Shown piece after piece: positions 12,971 through 26,400 of a stretch of 64,000 nucleotides of DNA (the first letter of the stretch is position 1; the number at the start of each line of letters is the position of its first letter). The notes under the pieces were generated by a model, which was given only the letters and a program-made list of their open reading frames with translations, did no database searches and had not been told where the DNA came from. A program made the translations under genes and the position numbers. Source of the stretch: Auanema rhodensis. Taxonomy: Eukaryota > Nematoda > Chromadorea > Rhabditida > Rhabditidae. The DNA lies in the NCBI GenBank assembly GCA_964057225.1, contig OZ059898.1:3472001-3536000 (forward strand), in the 5' to 3' direction.

Positions 12971-15900
12971 CCTGAAGAAATAATTTTTTCGTTGAATAAC
13001 ATTGTCCATCGTCTTTGCCTTGAAAAATGGAATCTAAAAACATCTACTTTTTGCTAAATTATTTTGAAATTTTTCGAAAAAATTTTTGTCAAAATGTTTT
13101 TGGAAGCAATATTGAGTGTACATGGAAACTCAACATACACTAATGCATCATTTTTCAAACGATCATAACTAATTTTTGTATCAAGCGTTTCTCAATGTAG
13201 TATAGTGCATTCGATGCGGATTTTTAAGCTGCGTCGATCTGTGTTATCAGATTTGCGCTAGCTTAAAAATGCACCGAGATATCAACTGATATAAGTTCAC
13301 ACTTATATCCTCGATTTTCACCCTGAAGAATTAATTTTTTCGTTGAATAACATTGTCCATCGTCTTTGCCTTGAAAAATGGAATCTAAAAACATCTACTT
13401 TTTGCTAAATTATTTTGAAATTTTTCGAAAAAATTTTTGTCAAAATTTTTTGGAAGCAATGTTGAGTGTACATGGAAACTCAACATACACTAATGCATCA
13501 TTTTTCAAACGATCATAACTAATTTTTGTATCAAGCGTTTTTCAATGTAGTATAGTGCATTCGATGCGGATTTTTAAGCTGCGTCGATCTGTGTTATCAG
13601 ATTTGCGCTAGCTTAAAAATGCACCGAGATATCAACTGATATAAGTTCACACTTATATCCTCGATTTTCACCCTGAAGAAATAATTTTTTCGTTGAATAA
13701 CATTGTCCATCGTCTTTGCCTTGAAAAATGGAATCTAAAAACATCTACTTTTTGCTAAATTATTTTGAAATTTTTCGAAAAAATTTTTGTCAAAATGTTT
13801 TTGGAAGCAATATTGAGTGTACATGGAAACTCAACATACACTAATGCATCATTTTTCAAACGATCATAACTAATTTTTGTATCAAGCGTTTCTCAATGTA
13901 GTATAGTGCATTCGATGCGGATTTTTAAGCTGCGTCGATCTGTGTTATCAGATTTGCGCTAGCTTAAAAATGCACCGAGATATCAACTGATATAAGTTCA
14001 CACTTATATCCTCGATTTTCACCCTGAAGAAATAATTTTTTCGTTGAATAACATTGTCCATCGTCTTTGCCTTGAAAAATGGAATCTAAAAACATCTACT
14101 TTTTGCTAAATTATTTTGAAATTTTTCGAAAAAATTTTTGTCAAAATGTTTTTGGAAGCAATATTGAGTGTACATGGAAACTCAACATACACTAATGCAT
14201 CATTTTTCAAACGATCATAACTAATTTTTGTATCAAGCGTTTCTCAATGTAGTATAGTGCATTCGATGCGGATTTTTAAGCTGCGTCAATCTGTGTTATC
14301 AGATTTGCGCTAGCTTAAAAATGCACCGAGATATCAACTGATATAAGTTCACACTTATATCCTCGATTTTCACCCTGAAGAATTAATTTTTTCGTTGAAT
14401 AACATTGTCTATCGTCTTTGCCCTGAAAAAAGGAATCTAAAAACATCTACTTTTTGCTAAATTATTTTGAAATTTTTCGAAAAAATTTTTGTCAAAATGT
14501 TTTTGGAAGCAATATTGAGTATACATGGAAACTCAACATACACTAATGCATCATTTTTCAAACGATCATAACTAATTTTTGTATTAAGCGTTTCTCAATG
14601 TAGTATAGTGCATTCGATGCGGATTTTTAAGCTGCGTCAATCTGTGTTATCAGATTTGCGCTAGCTTAAAAATGCACCGAGATATCAACTGATATAAGTT
14701 CACACTTATATCCTCGATTTTCACCCTGAAGAATTAATTTTTTCGTTGAATAGCATTGTCTATCGTCTTTGCCTTGAAAAAAGGAATCTAAAAACATCTA
14801 CTTTTTGCTAAATTATTTTGAAATTTTTCGAAAAAATTTTTGTCAAAATGTTTTTGGAAGCAATGTTGAGTGTACATGGAAACTCAACATACACTAATGC
14901 ATCATTTTTCAAACGATCATAACTAATTTTTGTATCAAGCGTTTCTCAATGTAGTATAGTGCATTCGATGCGGATTTGTAAGCTGCGTCGATCTGTGTTA
15001 TCAGATTTGCGCTAACTTAAAAATGCACCGAGACATCAACTGATATAAGTTCACACTTATATCCTCGATTTTCACCCTGAAGAATTAATTTTTTCGTTGA
15101 ATAACATTGTCCATCGTCTTTGCCTTGAAAAAAGGAATCTAAAAACATCTACTTTTTGCTAAATTATTTTGAAATTTTTCGAAAAAATTTTTGTCAAAAT
15201 GTTTTTGGAAGCAATATTGAGTGTACATGGAAACTCAACATACACTAATGCATCATTTTTCAAACGATCATAACTAATTTTTGTATTAAGCGTTTCTCAA
15301 TGTAGTATAGTGCATTCGATGCGGATTTTTAAGCTGCGTCAATCTGTGTTATCAGATTTGCGCTAGCTTAAAAATGCACCGAGATATCAACTGATATAAG
15401 TTCACACTTATATCCTCGATTTTCACCCTGAAGAATTAATTTTTTCGTTGAATAACATTGTCTATCGTCTTTGCCTTGAAAAAAGGAATCTAAAAACATC
15501 TACTTTTTGCTAAATTATTTTGAAATTTTTCGAAAAAATTTTTGTCAAAATGTTTTTGGAAGCAATGTTGAGTGTACATGGAAACTCAACATACACTAGT
15601 GCATCATTTTTCAAACGATCATAACTAATTTTTCTATCAAGCGTTTCTCAATGTAGTATAGTGCATTCGATGCGGATTTTTAAGCTGCGTCAATCTGTGT
15701 TATCAGATTTGCGCTAGCTTAAAAATGCACCGAGATATCAACTGATATAAGTTCACACTTATATCCTCGATTTTCACCCTGAAGAATTAATTTTTTCGTT
15801 GAATAACATTGTCCATCGTCTTTGCCTTGAAAAAAGGAATCTAAAAACATCTACTTTTTGCTAAATTATTTTGAAATTTTTCGAAAAAATTTTTGTCAAA

Positions 15901-18900
15901 ATGTTTTTGGAAGCAATATTGAGTGTACATGGAAACTCAACATACACTAATGCATCATTTTTCAAACGATCATAACTAATTTTTGTATCAAGCGTTTCTC
16001 AATGTAGTATAGTGCATTCGATGCGGATTTTTAAGCTGCGTCAATCTGTGTTATCAGATTTGCGCTAGCTTAAAAATGCACCGAGATATCAACTGATATA
16101 AGTTCACACTTATATCCTCGATTTTCACCCTGAAGAATTAATTTTTTCGTTGAATAACATTGTCTATCGTCTTTGCCTTGAAAAAAGGAATCTAAAAACA
16201 TCTACTTTTTGCTAAATTATTTTGAAATTTTTCGAAAAAATTTTTGTCAAAATTTTTTGGAAGCAATGTTGAGTGTACATGGAAACTCAACATACACTAA
16301 TGCATCATTTTTCAAACGATCATAACTAATTTTTGTATCAAGCGTTTTTCAATGTAGTATAGTGCATTCGATGCGGATTTTTAAGCTGCGTCAATCTGTG
16401 TTATCAGATTTGCGCTAACTTAAAAATGCACCGAGATATCAACTGATATAAGTTCACACTTATATCCTCGATTTTCACCCTGAAGAAATAATTTTTTCAA
16501 TGAATAACATTGTCCATCGTCTTTGCCTTGAAAAATGGAATCTAAAAACATCTACTTTTTGCTAAATTATTTTGAAATTTTTCGAAAAAATTTTTGTCAA
16601 AATGTTTTTGGAAGCAATATTGAGTGTACATGGAAACTCAACATACACTAATGCATCATTTTTCAAACGATCATAACTAATTTTTGTATCAAGCGTTTCT
16701 CAATGTAGTATAGTGCATTCGATGCGGATTTTTAAGCTGCGTCAATCTGTGTTATCAGATTTGCGCTAGCTTAAAAATGCACCGAGATATCAACTGATAT
16801 AAGTTCACACTTATATCCTCGATTTTCACCCTGAAGAATTAATTTTTTCGTTGAATAACATTGTCCATCGTCTTTGCCTTGAAAAATGAAATCTAAAAAC
16901 ATCTACTTTTTGCTAAATTATTTTGAAATTTTTCGAAAAAATTTTTGTCAAAATGTTTTTGGAAGCAATATTGAGTGTACATGGAAACTCAACATACACT
17001 AATGCATCATTTTTCAAACGATCATAACTAATTTTTGTATTAAGCGTTTCTCAATGTAGTATAGTGCATACGATGCGGATTTTTAAGCTGCGTCGATCTG
17101 TGTTATCAGATTTGCGCTAGCTTAAAAATGCACCGAGATATCAACTGATATAAGTTCACACTTATATCCTCGATTTTCACCCTGAAGAATTAATTTTTTC
17201 GTTGAATAACATTGTCTATCGTCTTTGCCTTGAAAAATGGAATCTAAAAACATCTACTTTTTGCTAAATTATTTTGAAATTTTTCGAAAAAATTTTTGTC
17301 AAAATGTTTTTGGAAGCAATGTTGAGTGTACATGGAAACTCAACATACACTAATGCATCATTTTTCAAACGATCATAACTAATTTTTGTATCAAGCGTTT
17401 CTCAATGTAGTATAGTGCATTCGATGCGGATTTTTAAGCTGCGTCAATCTGTGTTATCAGATTTGCGCTAGCTTAAAAATGCACCGAGATATCAACTGAT
17501 ATAAGTTCACACTTATATCCTCGATTTTCACCCTGAAGAATTAATTTTTTCGTTGAATAACATTGTCCATCGTCTTTGCCTTGAAAAAAGGAATCTAAAA
17601 ACATCTACTTTTTGCTAAATTATTTTGAAATTTTTCGAAAAAATTTTTGTCAAAATGTTTTTGGAAGCAATATTGAGTGTACATGGAAACTCAACATACA
17701 CTAATGCATCATTTTTCAAACGATCATAACTAATTTTTGTATTAAGCGTTTCTCAATGTAGTATAGTGCATTCGATGCGGATTTTTAAGCTGCGTCAATC
17801 TGTGTTATCAGATTTGCGCTAGCTTAAAAATGCACCGAGATATCAACTGATATAAGTTCACACTTATATCCTCGATTTTCACCCTGAAGAATTAATTTTT
17901 TCGTTGAATAACATTGTCTATCGTCTTTGCCTTGAAAAATGGAATCTAAAAACATCTACTTTTTGCTAAATTATTTTGAAATTTTTCGAAAAAATTTTTG
18001 TCAAAATGTTTTTGGAAGCAATGTTGAGTGTACATGGAAACTCAACATACACTAATGCATCATTTTTCAAACGATCATAACTAATTTTTGTATCAAGCGT
18101 TTCTCAATGTAGTATAGTGCATTCGATGCGGATTTTTAAGCTGCGTCAATCTGTGTTATCAGATTTGCGCTAGCTTAAAAATGCACCGAGATATCAACTG
18201 ATATAAGTTCACACTTATATCCTCGATTTTCACCCTGAAGAATTAATTTTTTCGTTGAATAACATTGTCCATCGTCTTTGCCTTGAAAAAAGGAATCTAA
18301 AAACATCTACTTTTTGCTAAATTATTTTGAAATTTTTCGAAAAAATTTTTGTCAAAATGTTTTTGGAAGCAATATTGAGTGTACATGGAAACTCAACATA
18401 CACTAATGCATCATTTTTCAAACGATCATAACTAATTTTTGTATCAAGCGTTTCTCAATGTAGTATAGTGCATTCGATGCGGATTTTTAAGCTGCGTCAA
18501 TCTGTGTTATCAGATTTGCGCTAGCTTAAAAATGCACCGAGATATCCACTGATATAAGTTCACACTTATATCCTCGATTTTCACCCTGAAGAATTAATTT
18601 TTTTGTTGAATAACATTGTCTATCGTCTTTGCCTTGAAAAATGGAATCTAAAAACATCTACTTTTTGCTAAATTATTTTGAAATTTTTCGAAAAAATTTT
18701 TGTCAAAATGTTTTTGGAAGCAATGTTGAGTGTACATGGAAACTCAACATACACTAATGCATCATTTTTCAAACGATCATAACTAATTTTTGTATCAAGC
18801 GTTTCTCAATGTAGTATAGTGCATTCGATGCGGATTTGTAAGCTGCGTCGATCTGTGTTATCAGATTTGCGCTAACTTAAAAATGCACCGAGACATCAAC

Positions 18901-18969
18901 TGATATAAGTTCACACTTATATCCTCGATTTTCACCCTGAAGAATTAATTTTTTCGTTGAATAACATTG

Positions 18970-21830
18970 TCCATCGTCTTTGCCTTGAAAAAAGGAATCT
19001 AAAAACATCTACTTTTTGCTAAATTATTTTGAAATTTTTCGAAAAAATTTTTGTCAAAATGTTTTTGGAAGCAATATTGAGTGTACATGGAAACTCAACA
19101 TACACTAATGCATCATTTTTCAAACGATCATAACTAATTTTTGTATTAAGCGTTTCTCAATGTAGTATAGTGCATTCGATGCGGATTTTTAAGCTGCGTC
19201 AATCTGTGTTATCAGATTTGCGCTAGCTTAAAAATGCACCGAGATATCAACTGATATAAGTTCACACTTATATCCTCGATTTTCACCCTGAAGAATTAAT
19301 TTTTTCGTTGAATAACATTGTCTATCGTCTTTGCCTTGAAAAAAGGAATCTAAAAACATCTACTTTTTGCTAAATTATTTTGAAATTTTTCGAAAAAATT
19401 TTTGTCAAAATGTTTTTGGAAGCAATGTTGAGTGTACATGGAAACTCAACATACACTAATGCATCATTTTTCAAACGATCATAACTAATTTTTGTATCAA
19501 GCGTTTCTCAATGTAGTATAGTGCATTCGATGCGGATTTTTAAGCTGCGTCGATCTGTGTTATCAGATTTGCGCTAGCTTAAAAATGCACCGAGATATCA
19601 ACTGATATAAGTTCACACTTATATCCTCGATTTTCACCCTGAAGAATTATTTTTTTCGTTGAATAACATTGTCCATCGTCCTTGCCTTGAAAAATGAAAT
19701 CTAAAAACATCTACTTTTTGCTAAATTATTTTGAAATTTTTCGAAAAAATTTTTGTCAAAATGTTTTTGGAAGCAATGTTGAGTGTACATGGAAACTCAA
19801 CATACACTAATGCATCATTTTTCAAACGATCATAACTAATTTTTGTATCAAGCGTTTCTCAATGTAGTATAGTGCATTCGATGCGGATTTTTAAGCTGCG
19901 TCGATATGTGTTATCAGATTTGCGCTAGCTTAAAAATGCACCGAGATATCAACTGATATAAGTTCACACTTATATCCTCGATTTTCACCCTGAAGAATTA
20001 ATTTTTTCGTTGAATAACATTGTCCATCGTCTTTGCCTTGAAAAACGGAATCTAAAAACATCTACTTTTGCTAAATTATTTTGAAATTTTTCGAAAAAAT
20101 TTTTGTCAAAATGTTTTTTTTCGAAAAAATTTTTGTCAAAATGTTTTTGGAAGCAATATTGAGTGTACATGGAAACTCAACATACACTAATGCATCATTT
20201 TTCAAACGATCATAACTAATTTTTGTATCAAGCGTTTCTCAATGTAGTATAGTGCATTCGATGCGGATTTTTAAGCTGCGTCAATCTGTGTTATCAGATT
20301 TGCGCTAGCTTAAAAATGCATCGAGATATCAACTGATATAAGTTCACACTTATATCCTCGATTTTCACCCTGAAGAATTAATTTTTTCGTTGAATAACAT
20401 TGTCTATCGTCTTTGCCTTGAAAAAAGGAATCTAAAAACATCTACTTTTTGCTAAATTATTTTGAAATTTTTCGAAAAAATTTTTGTCAAAATGTTTTTG
20501 GAAGCAATATTGAGTGTACATGGAAACTCAACATACACTAATGCATCATTTTTCAAACGATCATAACTAATTTTTGTATTAAGCGTTTCTCAATGTAGTA
20601 TAGTGCATTCGATGCGGATTTTTAAGCTGCGTCAATCTGTGTTATCAGATTTGCGCTAGCTTAAAAATGCACCGAGATATCAACTGATATAAGTTCACAC
20701 TTATATCCTCGATTTTCACCCTGAAGAATTAATTTTTTCGTTGAATAACATTGTCTATCGTCTTTGCCTTGAAAAAAGGAATCTAAAAACATCTACTTTT
20801 TGCTAAATTATTTTGAAATTTTTCGAAAAAATTTTTGTCAAAATGTTTTTGGAAGCAATGTTGAGTGTACATGGAAACTCAACATACACTAATGCATCAT
20901 TTTTCAAACGATCATAACTAATTTTTGTATCAAGCGTTTCTCAATGTAGTATAGTGCATTCGATGCGGATTTTTAAGCTGCGTCGATCTGTGTTATCAGA
21001 TTTGCGCTAGCTTAAAAATGCACCGAGATATCAACTGATATAAGTTCACACTTATATCCTCGATTTTCACCCTGAAGAATTATTTTTTTCGTTGAATAAC
21101 ATTGTCCATCGTCCTTGCCTTGAAAAATGAAATCTAAAAACATCTACTTTTTGCTAAATTATTTTGAAATTTTTCGAAAAAATTTTTGTCAAAATGTTTT
21201 TGGAAGCAATGTTGAGTGTACATGGAAACTCAACATACACTAATGCATCATTTTTCAAACGATCATAACTAATTTTTGTATCAAGCGTTTCTCAATGTAG
21301 TATAGTGCATTCGATGCGGATTTTTAAGCTGCGTCGATATGTGTTATCAGATTTGCGCTAGCTTAAAAATGCACCGAGATATCAACTGATATAAGTTCAC
21401 ACTTATATCCTCGATTTTCACCCTGAAGAATTAATTTTTTCGTTGAATAACATTGTCCATCGTCTTTGCCTTGAAAAACGGAATCTAAAAACATCTACTT
21501 TTGCTAAATTATTTTGAAATTTTTCGAAAAAATTTTTGTCAAAATGTTTTTTTTCGAAAAAATTTTTGTCAAAATGTTTTTGGAAGCAATATTGAGTGTA
21601 CATGGAAACTCAACATACACTAATGCATCATTTTTCAAACGATCATAACTAATTTTTGTATCAAGCGTTTCTCAATGTAGTATAGTGCATTCGATGCGGA
21701 TTTTTAAGCTGCGTCAATCTGTGTTATCAGATTTGCGCTAGCTTAAAAATGCATCGAGATATCAACTGATATAAGTTCACACTTATATCCTCGATTTTCA
21801 CCCTGAAGAATTAATTTTTTCGTTGAATAA
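18970..21830. repeat. Tandem duplication of a four-monomer (1,433-bp) unit
   Basis: The variants GAATTATTTTTTTCG with GTCCTTGCC, CGATATGTG, the elongated monomer and ATGCATCGAG recur in the same order at 19645/21078, 19915/21348, 20110/21543 and 20317/21750, all 1,433 bp apart. The unit is four monomers plus the roughly 28-bp internal insertion carried by one of them. Confidence 0.8.
20088..20150. repeat. Elongated monomer with internal about 28-bp duplication
   Basis: The stretch TTCGAAAAAATTTTTGTCAA occurs twice in a row within one monomer, joined through a T run. The same rare structure recurs at about 21521-21583 and 26814-26875, so it marks copies descended from one slippage event. The third copy has one substitution (AAAAAGTTTTTG). 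Confidence 0.85.
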
Positions 21831-22179
21831 CATTGTCTATCGTCTTTGCCTTGAAAAAAGGAATCTAAAAACATCTACTTTTTGCTAAATTATTTTGAAA
21901 TTTTTCGAAAAAATTTTTGTCAAAATGTTTTTGGAAGCAATGTTGAGTGTACATGGAAACTCAACATACACTAATGCATCATTTTTCAAACGATCATAAC
22001 TAATTTTTGTATCAAGCGTTTCTCAATGTAGTATAGTGCATTCGATGCGGATTTTTAAGCTGCGTCGATCTGTGTTATCAGATTTGCGCTAGCTTAAAAA
22101 TGCACCGAGATATCAACTGATATAAGTTCACACTTATATCCTCGATTTTCACCCTGAAGAATTAATTTTTTCGTTGAAT

Positions 22180-25100
22180 AACATTGTCCATCGTCTTTGC
22201 CTTGAAAAATGGAATCTAAAAACATCTACTTTTTGCTAAATTATTTTGAAATTTTTCGAAAAAATTTTTGTCAAAATGTTTTTGGAAGTAATGTTGAGTG
22301 TACATGGAAACTCAACATACACTAATGCATCATTTTTCAAACGATCATAACTAATTTTTGTATCGAGCGTTTCTCAATGTAGTATAGTGCATTCGATGCG
22401 GATTTTTAAGCTGCGTCAATCTGTGTTATCAGATTTGCGCTAGCTTAAAAATGCACCGAGATATCAACTGATATAAGTTCACACTTATATCCTCGATTTT
22501 CACCCTGAAGAATTAATTTTTTCGTTGAATAACATTGTCCATCGTCTTTGCCTTGAAAAAAGGAATCTAAAAACATCTACTTTTTGCTAAATTATTTTGA
22601 AATTTTTCGAAAAAATTTTTGTCAAAATGTTTTTGGAAGCAATGTTGAGTGTACATGGAAACTCAACATACACTAATGCATCATTTTTCAAACAATCATA
22701 ACTAATTTTTGTATCAAGCGTTTCTCAATGTAGTATAGTGCATTCGATGCGGATTTTTAAGCTGCGTCGATCTGTGTTATCAGATTTGCGCTAGCTTAAA
22801 AATGCACCGAGATATCAACTGATATAAGTTCACACTTATATCCTCGATTTTCACCCTGAAGAATTAATTTTTTCGTTGAATAACATTGTCCATCGTCTTT
22901 GCCTTGAAAAATGGAATCTAAAAACATCTACTTTTTGCTAAATTATTTTGAAATTTTTCGAAAAAATTTTTGTCAAAATGTTTTTGGAAGTAATGTTGAG
23001 TGTACATGGAAACTCAACATACACTAATGCATCATTTTTCAAACGATCATAACTAATTTTTGTATCGAGCGTTTCTCAATGTAGTATAGTGCATTCGATG
23101 CGGATTTTTAAGCTGCGTCAATCTGTGTTATCAGATTTGCGATAGCTTAAAAATGCACCGAGATATCAACTGATATAAGTTCACACTTATATCCTCGATT
23201 TTCACCCTGAAGAATTAATTTTTTCGTTGAATAACATTGTCCATCGTCTTTGCCTTGAAAAAAGGAATCTAAAAACATCTACTTTTTGCTAAATTATTTT
23301 GAAATTTTTCGAAAAAATTTTTGTCAAAATGTTTTTGGAAGCAATGTTGAGTGTACATGGAAACTCAACATACACTAATGCATCATTTTTCAAACAATCA
23401 TAACTAATTTTTGTATCAAGCGTTTCTCAATGTAGTATAGTGCATTCGATGCGGATTTTTAAGCTGCGTCGATCTGTGTTATCAGATTTGCGCTAGCTTA
23501 AAAATGCACCGAGATATCAACTGATATAAGTTCACACTTATATCCTCGATTTTCACCCTGAAGAATTAATTTTTTCGTTGAATAACATTGTCCATCGTCT
23601 TTGCCTTGAAAAATGGAATCTAAAAACATCTACTTTTTGCTAAATTATTTTGAAATTTTTCGAAAAAATTTTTGTCAAAATGTTTTTGGAAGTAATGTTG
23701 AGTGTACATGGAAACTCAACATACACTAATGCATCATTTTTCAAACGATCATAACTAATTTTTGTATCGAGCGTTTCTCAATGTAGTATAGTGCATTCGA
23801 TGCGGATTTTTAAGCTGCGTCAATCTGTGTTATCAGATTTGCGCTAGCTTAAAAATGCACCGAGATATCAACTGATATAAGTTCACACTTATATCCTCGA
23901 TTTTCACCCTGAAGAATTAATTTTTTCGTTGAATAACATTGTCCATCGTCTTTGCCTTGAAAAAAGGAATCTAAAAACATCTACTTTTTGCTAAATTATT
24001 TTGAAATTTTTCGAAAAAATTTTTGTCAAAATGTTTTTGGAAGCAATGTTGAGTGTACATGGAAACTCAACATACACTAATGCATCATTTTTCAAACGAT
24101 CATAACTAATTTTTGTATCAAGCGTTTCTCAATGTAGTATAGTGCATTCGATGCGGATTTGTAAGCTGCGTCGATCTGTGTTATCAGATTTGCGCTAACT
24201 TAAAAATGCACCGAGACATCAACTGATATAAGTTCACACTTATATCCTCGATTTTCACCCTGAAGAATTAATTTTTTCGTTGAATAACATTGTCCATCGT
24301 CTTTGCCTTGAAAAAAGGAATCTAAAAACATCTACTTTTTGCTAAATTATTTTGAAATTTTTCGAAAAAATTTTTGTCAAAATGTTTTTGGAAGCAATAT
24401 TGAGTGTACATGGAAACTCAACATACACTAATGCATCATTTTTCAAACGATCATAACTAATTTTTGTATTAAGCGTTTCTCAATGTAGTATAGTGCATTC
24501 GATGCGGATTTTTAAGCTGCGTCAATCTGTGTTATCAGATTTGCGCTAGCTTAAAAATGCATCGAGATATCAACTGATATAAGTTCACACTTATATCCTC
24601 GATTTTCACCCTGAAGAATTAATTTTTTCGTTGAATAACATTGTCTATCGTCTTTGCCTTGAAAAAAGGAATCTAAAAACATCTACTTTTTGCTAAATTA
24701 TTTTGAAATTTTTCGAAAAAATTTTTGTCAAAATGTTTTTGGAAGCAATGTTGAGTGTACATGGAAACTCAACATACACTAATGCATCATTTTTCAAACG
24801 ATCATAACTAATTTTTGTATCAAGCGTTTCTCAATGTAGTATAGTGCATTCGATGCGGATTTTTAAGCTGCGTCGATCTGTGTTATCAGATTTGCGCTAG
24901 CTTAAAAATGCACCGAGATATCAACTGATATAAGTTCACACTTATATCCTCGATTTTCACCCTGAAGAATTAATTTTTTCGTTGAATAACATTGTCCATC
25001 GTCTTTGCCTTGAAAAATGGAATCTAAAAACATCTACTTTTTGCTAAATTATTTTGAAATTTTTCGAAAAAATTTTTGTCAAAATGTTTTTGGAAGTAAT

Positions 25101-26400
25101 GTTGAGTGTACATGGAAACTCAACATACACTAATGCATCATTTTTCAAACGATCATAACTAATTTTTGTATCGAGCGTTTCTCAATGTAGTATAGTGCAT
25201 TCGATGCGGATTTTTAAGCTGCGTCAATCTGTGTTATCAGATTTGCGCTAGCTTAAAAATGCACCGAGATATCAACTGATATAAGTTCACACTTATATCC
25301 TCGATTTTCACCCTGAAGAATTAATTTTTTCGTTGAATAACATTGTCCATCGTCTTTGCCTTGAAAAAAGGAATCTAAAAACATCTACTTTTTGCTAAAT
25401 TATTTTGAAATTTTTCGAAAAAATTTTTGTCAAAATGTTTTTGGAAGCAATGTTGAGTGTACATGGAAACTCAACATACACTAATGCATCATTTTTCAAA
25501 CAATCATAACTAATTTTTGTATCAAGCGTTTCTCAATGTAGTATAGTGCATTCGATGCGGATTTTTAAGCTGCGTCAATCTGTGTTATCAGATTTGCGCT
25601 AGCTTAAAAATGCATCGAGATATCAACTGATATAAGTACACACTTATATCCTCGATTTTCACCCTGAAGAATTAATTTTTTCGTTGAATAACATTGTCCA
25701 TCGTCTTTGCCTTGAAAAATGGAATCTAAAAACATCTACTTTTTGCTAAATTATTTTGAAATTTTTCGAAAAAATTTTTGTCAAAATGTTTTTGGAAGTA
25801 ATGTTGAGTGTACATGGAAACTCAACATACACTAATGCATCATTTTTCAAACGATCATAACTAATTTTTGTATCGAGCGTTTCTCAATGTAGTATAGTGC
25901 ATTCGATGCGGATTTTTAAGCTGCGTCAATCTGTGTTATCAGATTTGCGCTAGCTTAAAAATGCACCGAGATATCAACTGATATAAGTTCACACTTATAT
26001 CCTCGATTTTCACCCTGAAGAATTAATTTTTTCGTTGAATAACATTGTCCATCGTCTTTGCCTTGAAAAAAGGAATCTAAAAACATCTACTTTTTGCTAA
26101 ATTATTTTGAAATTTTTCGAAAAAATTTTTGTCAAAATGTTTTTGGAAGCAATGTTGAGTGTACATGGAAACTCAACATACACTAATGCATCATTTTTCA
26201 AACAATCATAACTAATTTTTGTATCAAGCGTTTCTCAATGTAGTATAGTGCATTCGATGCGGATTTTTAAGCTGCGTCGATCTGTGTTATCAGATTTGCG
26301 CTAGCTTAAAAATGCACCGAGATATCAACTGATATAAGTTCACACTTATATCCTCGATTTTCACCCTGAAGAATTAATTTTTTCGTTGAATAACATTGTC
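22180..26400. repeat. Alternating dimer higher-order repeat
   Basis: Monomers with GGAAGTAATG and GTATCGAGCG alternate with monomers carrying CAAACAATCAT, giving an approximately 702-bp dimer period, for example 22280/22980/23690 and again 25090/25790. Around 24100-24800 the order is interrupted by a block (GATTTGTAAG, GCTAACTT, GAGACATC) that also occurs near 14970 and 18835. Confidence 0.75.
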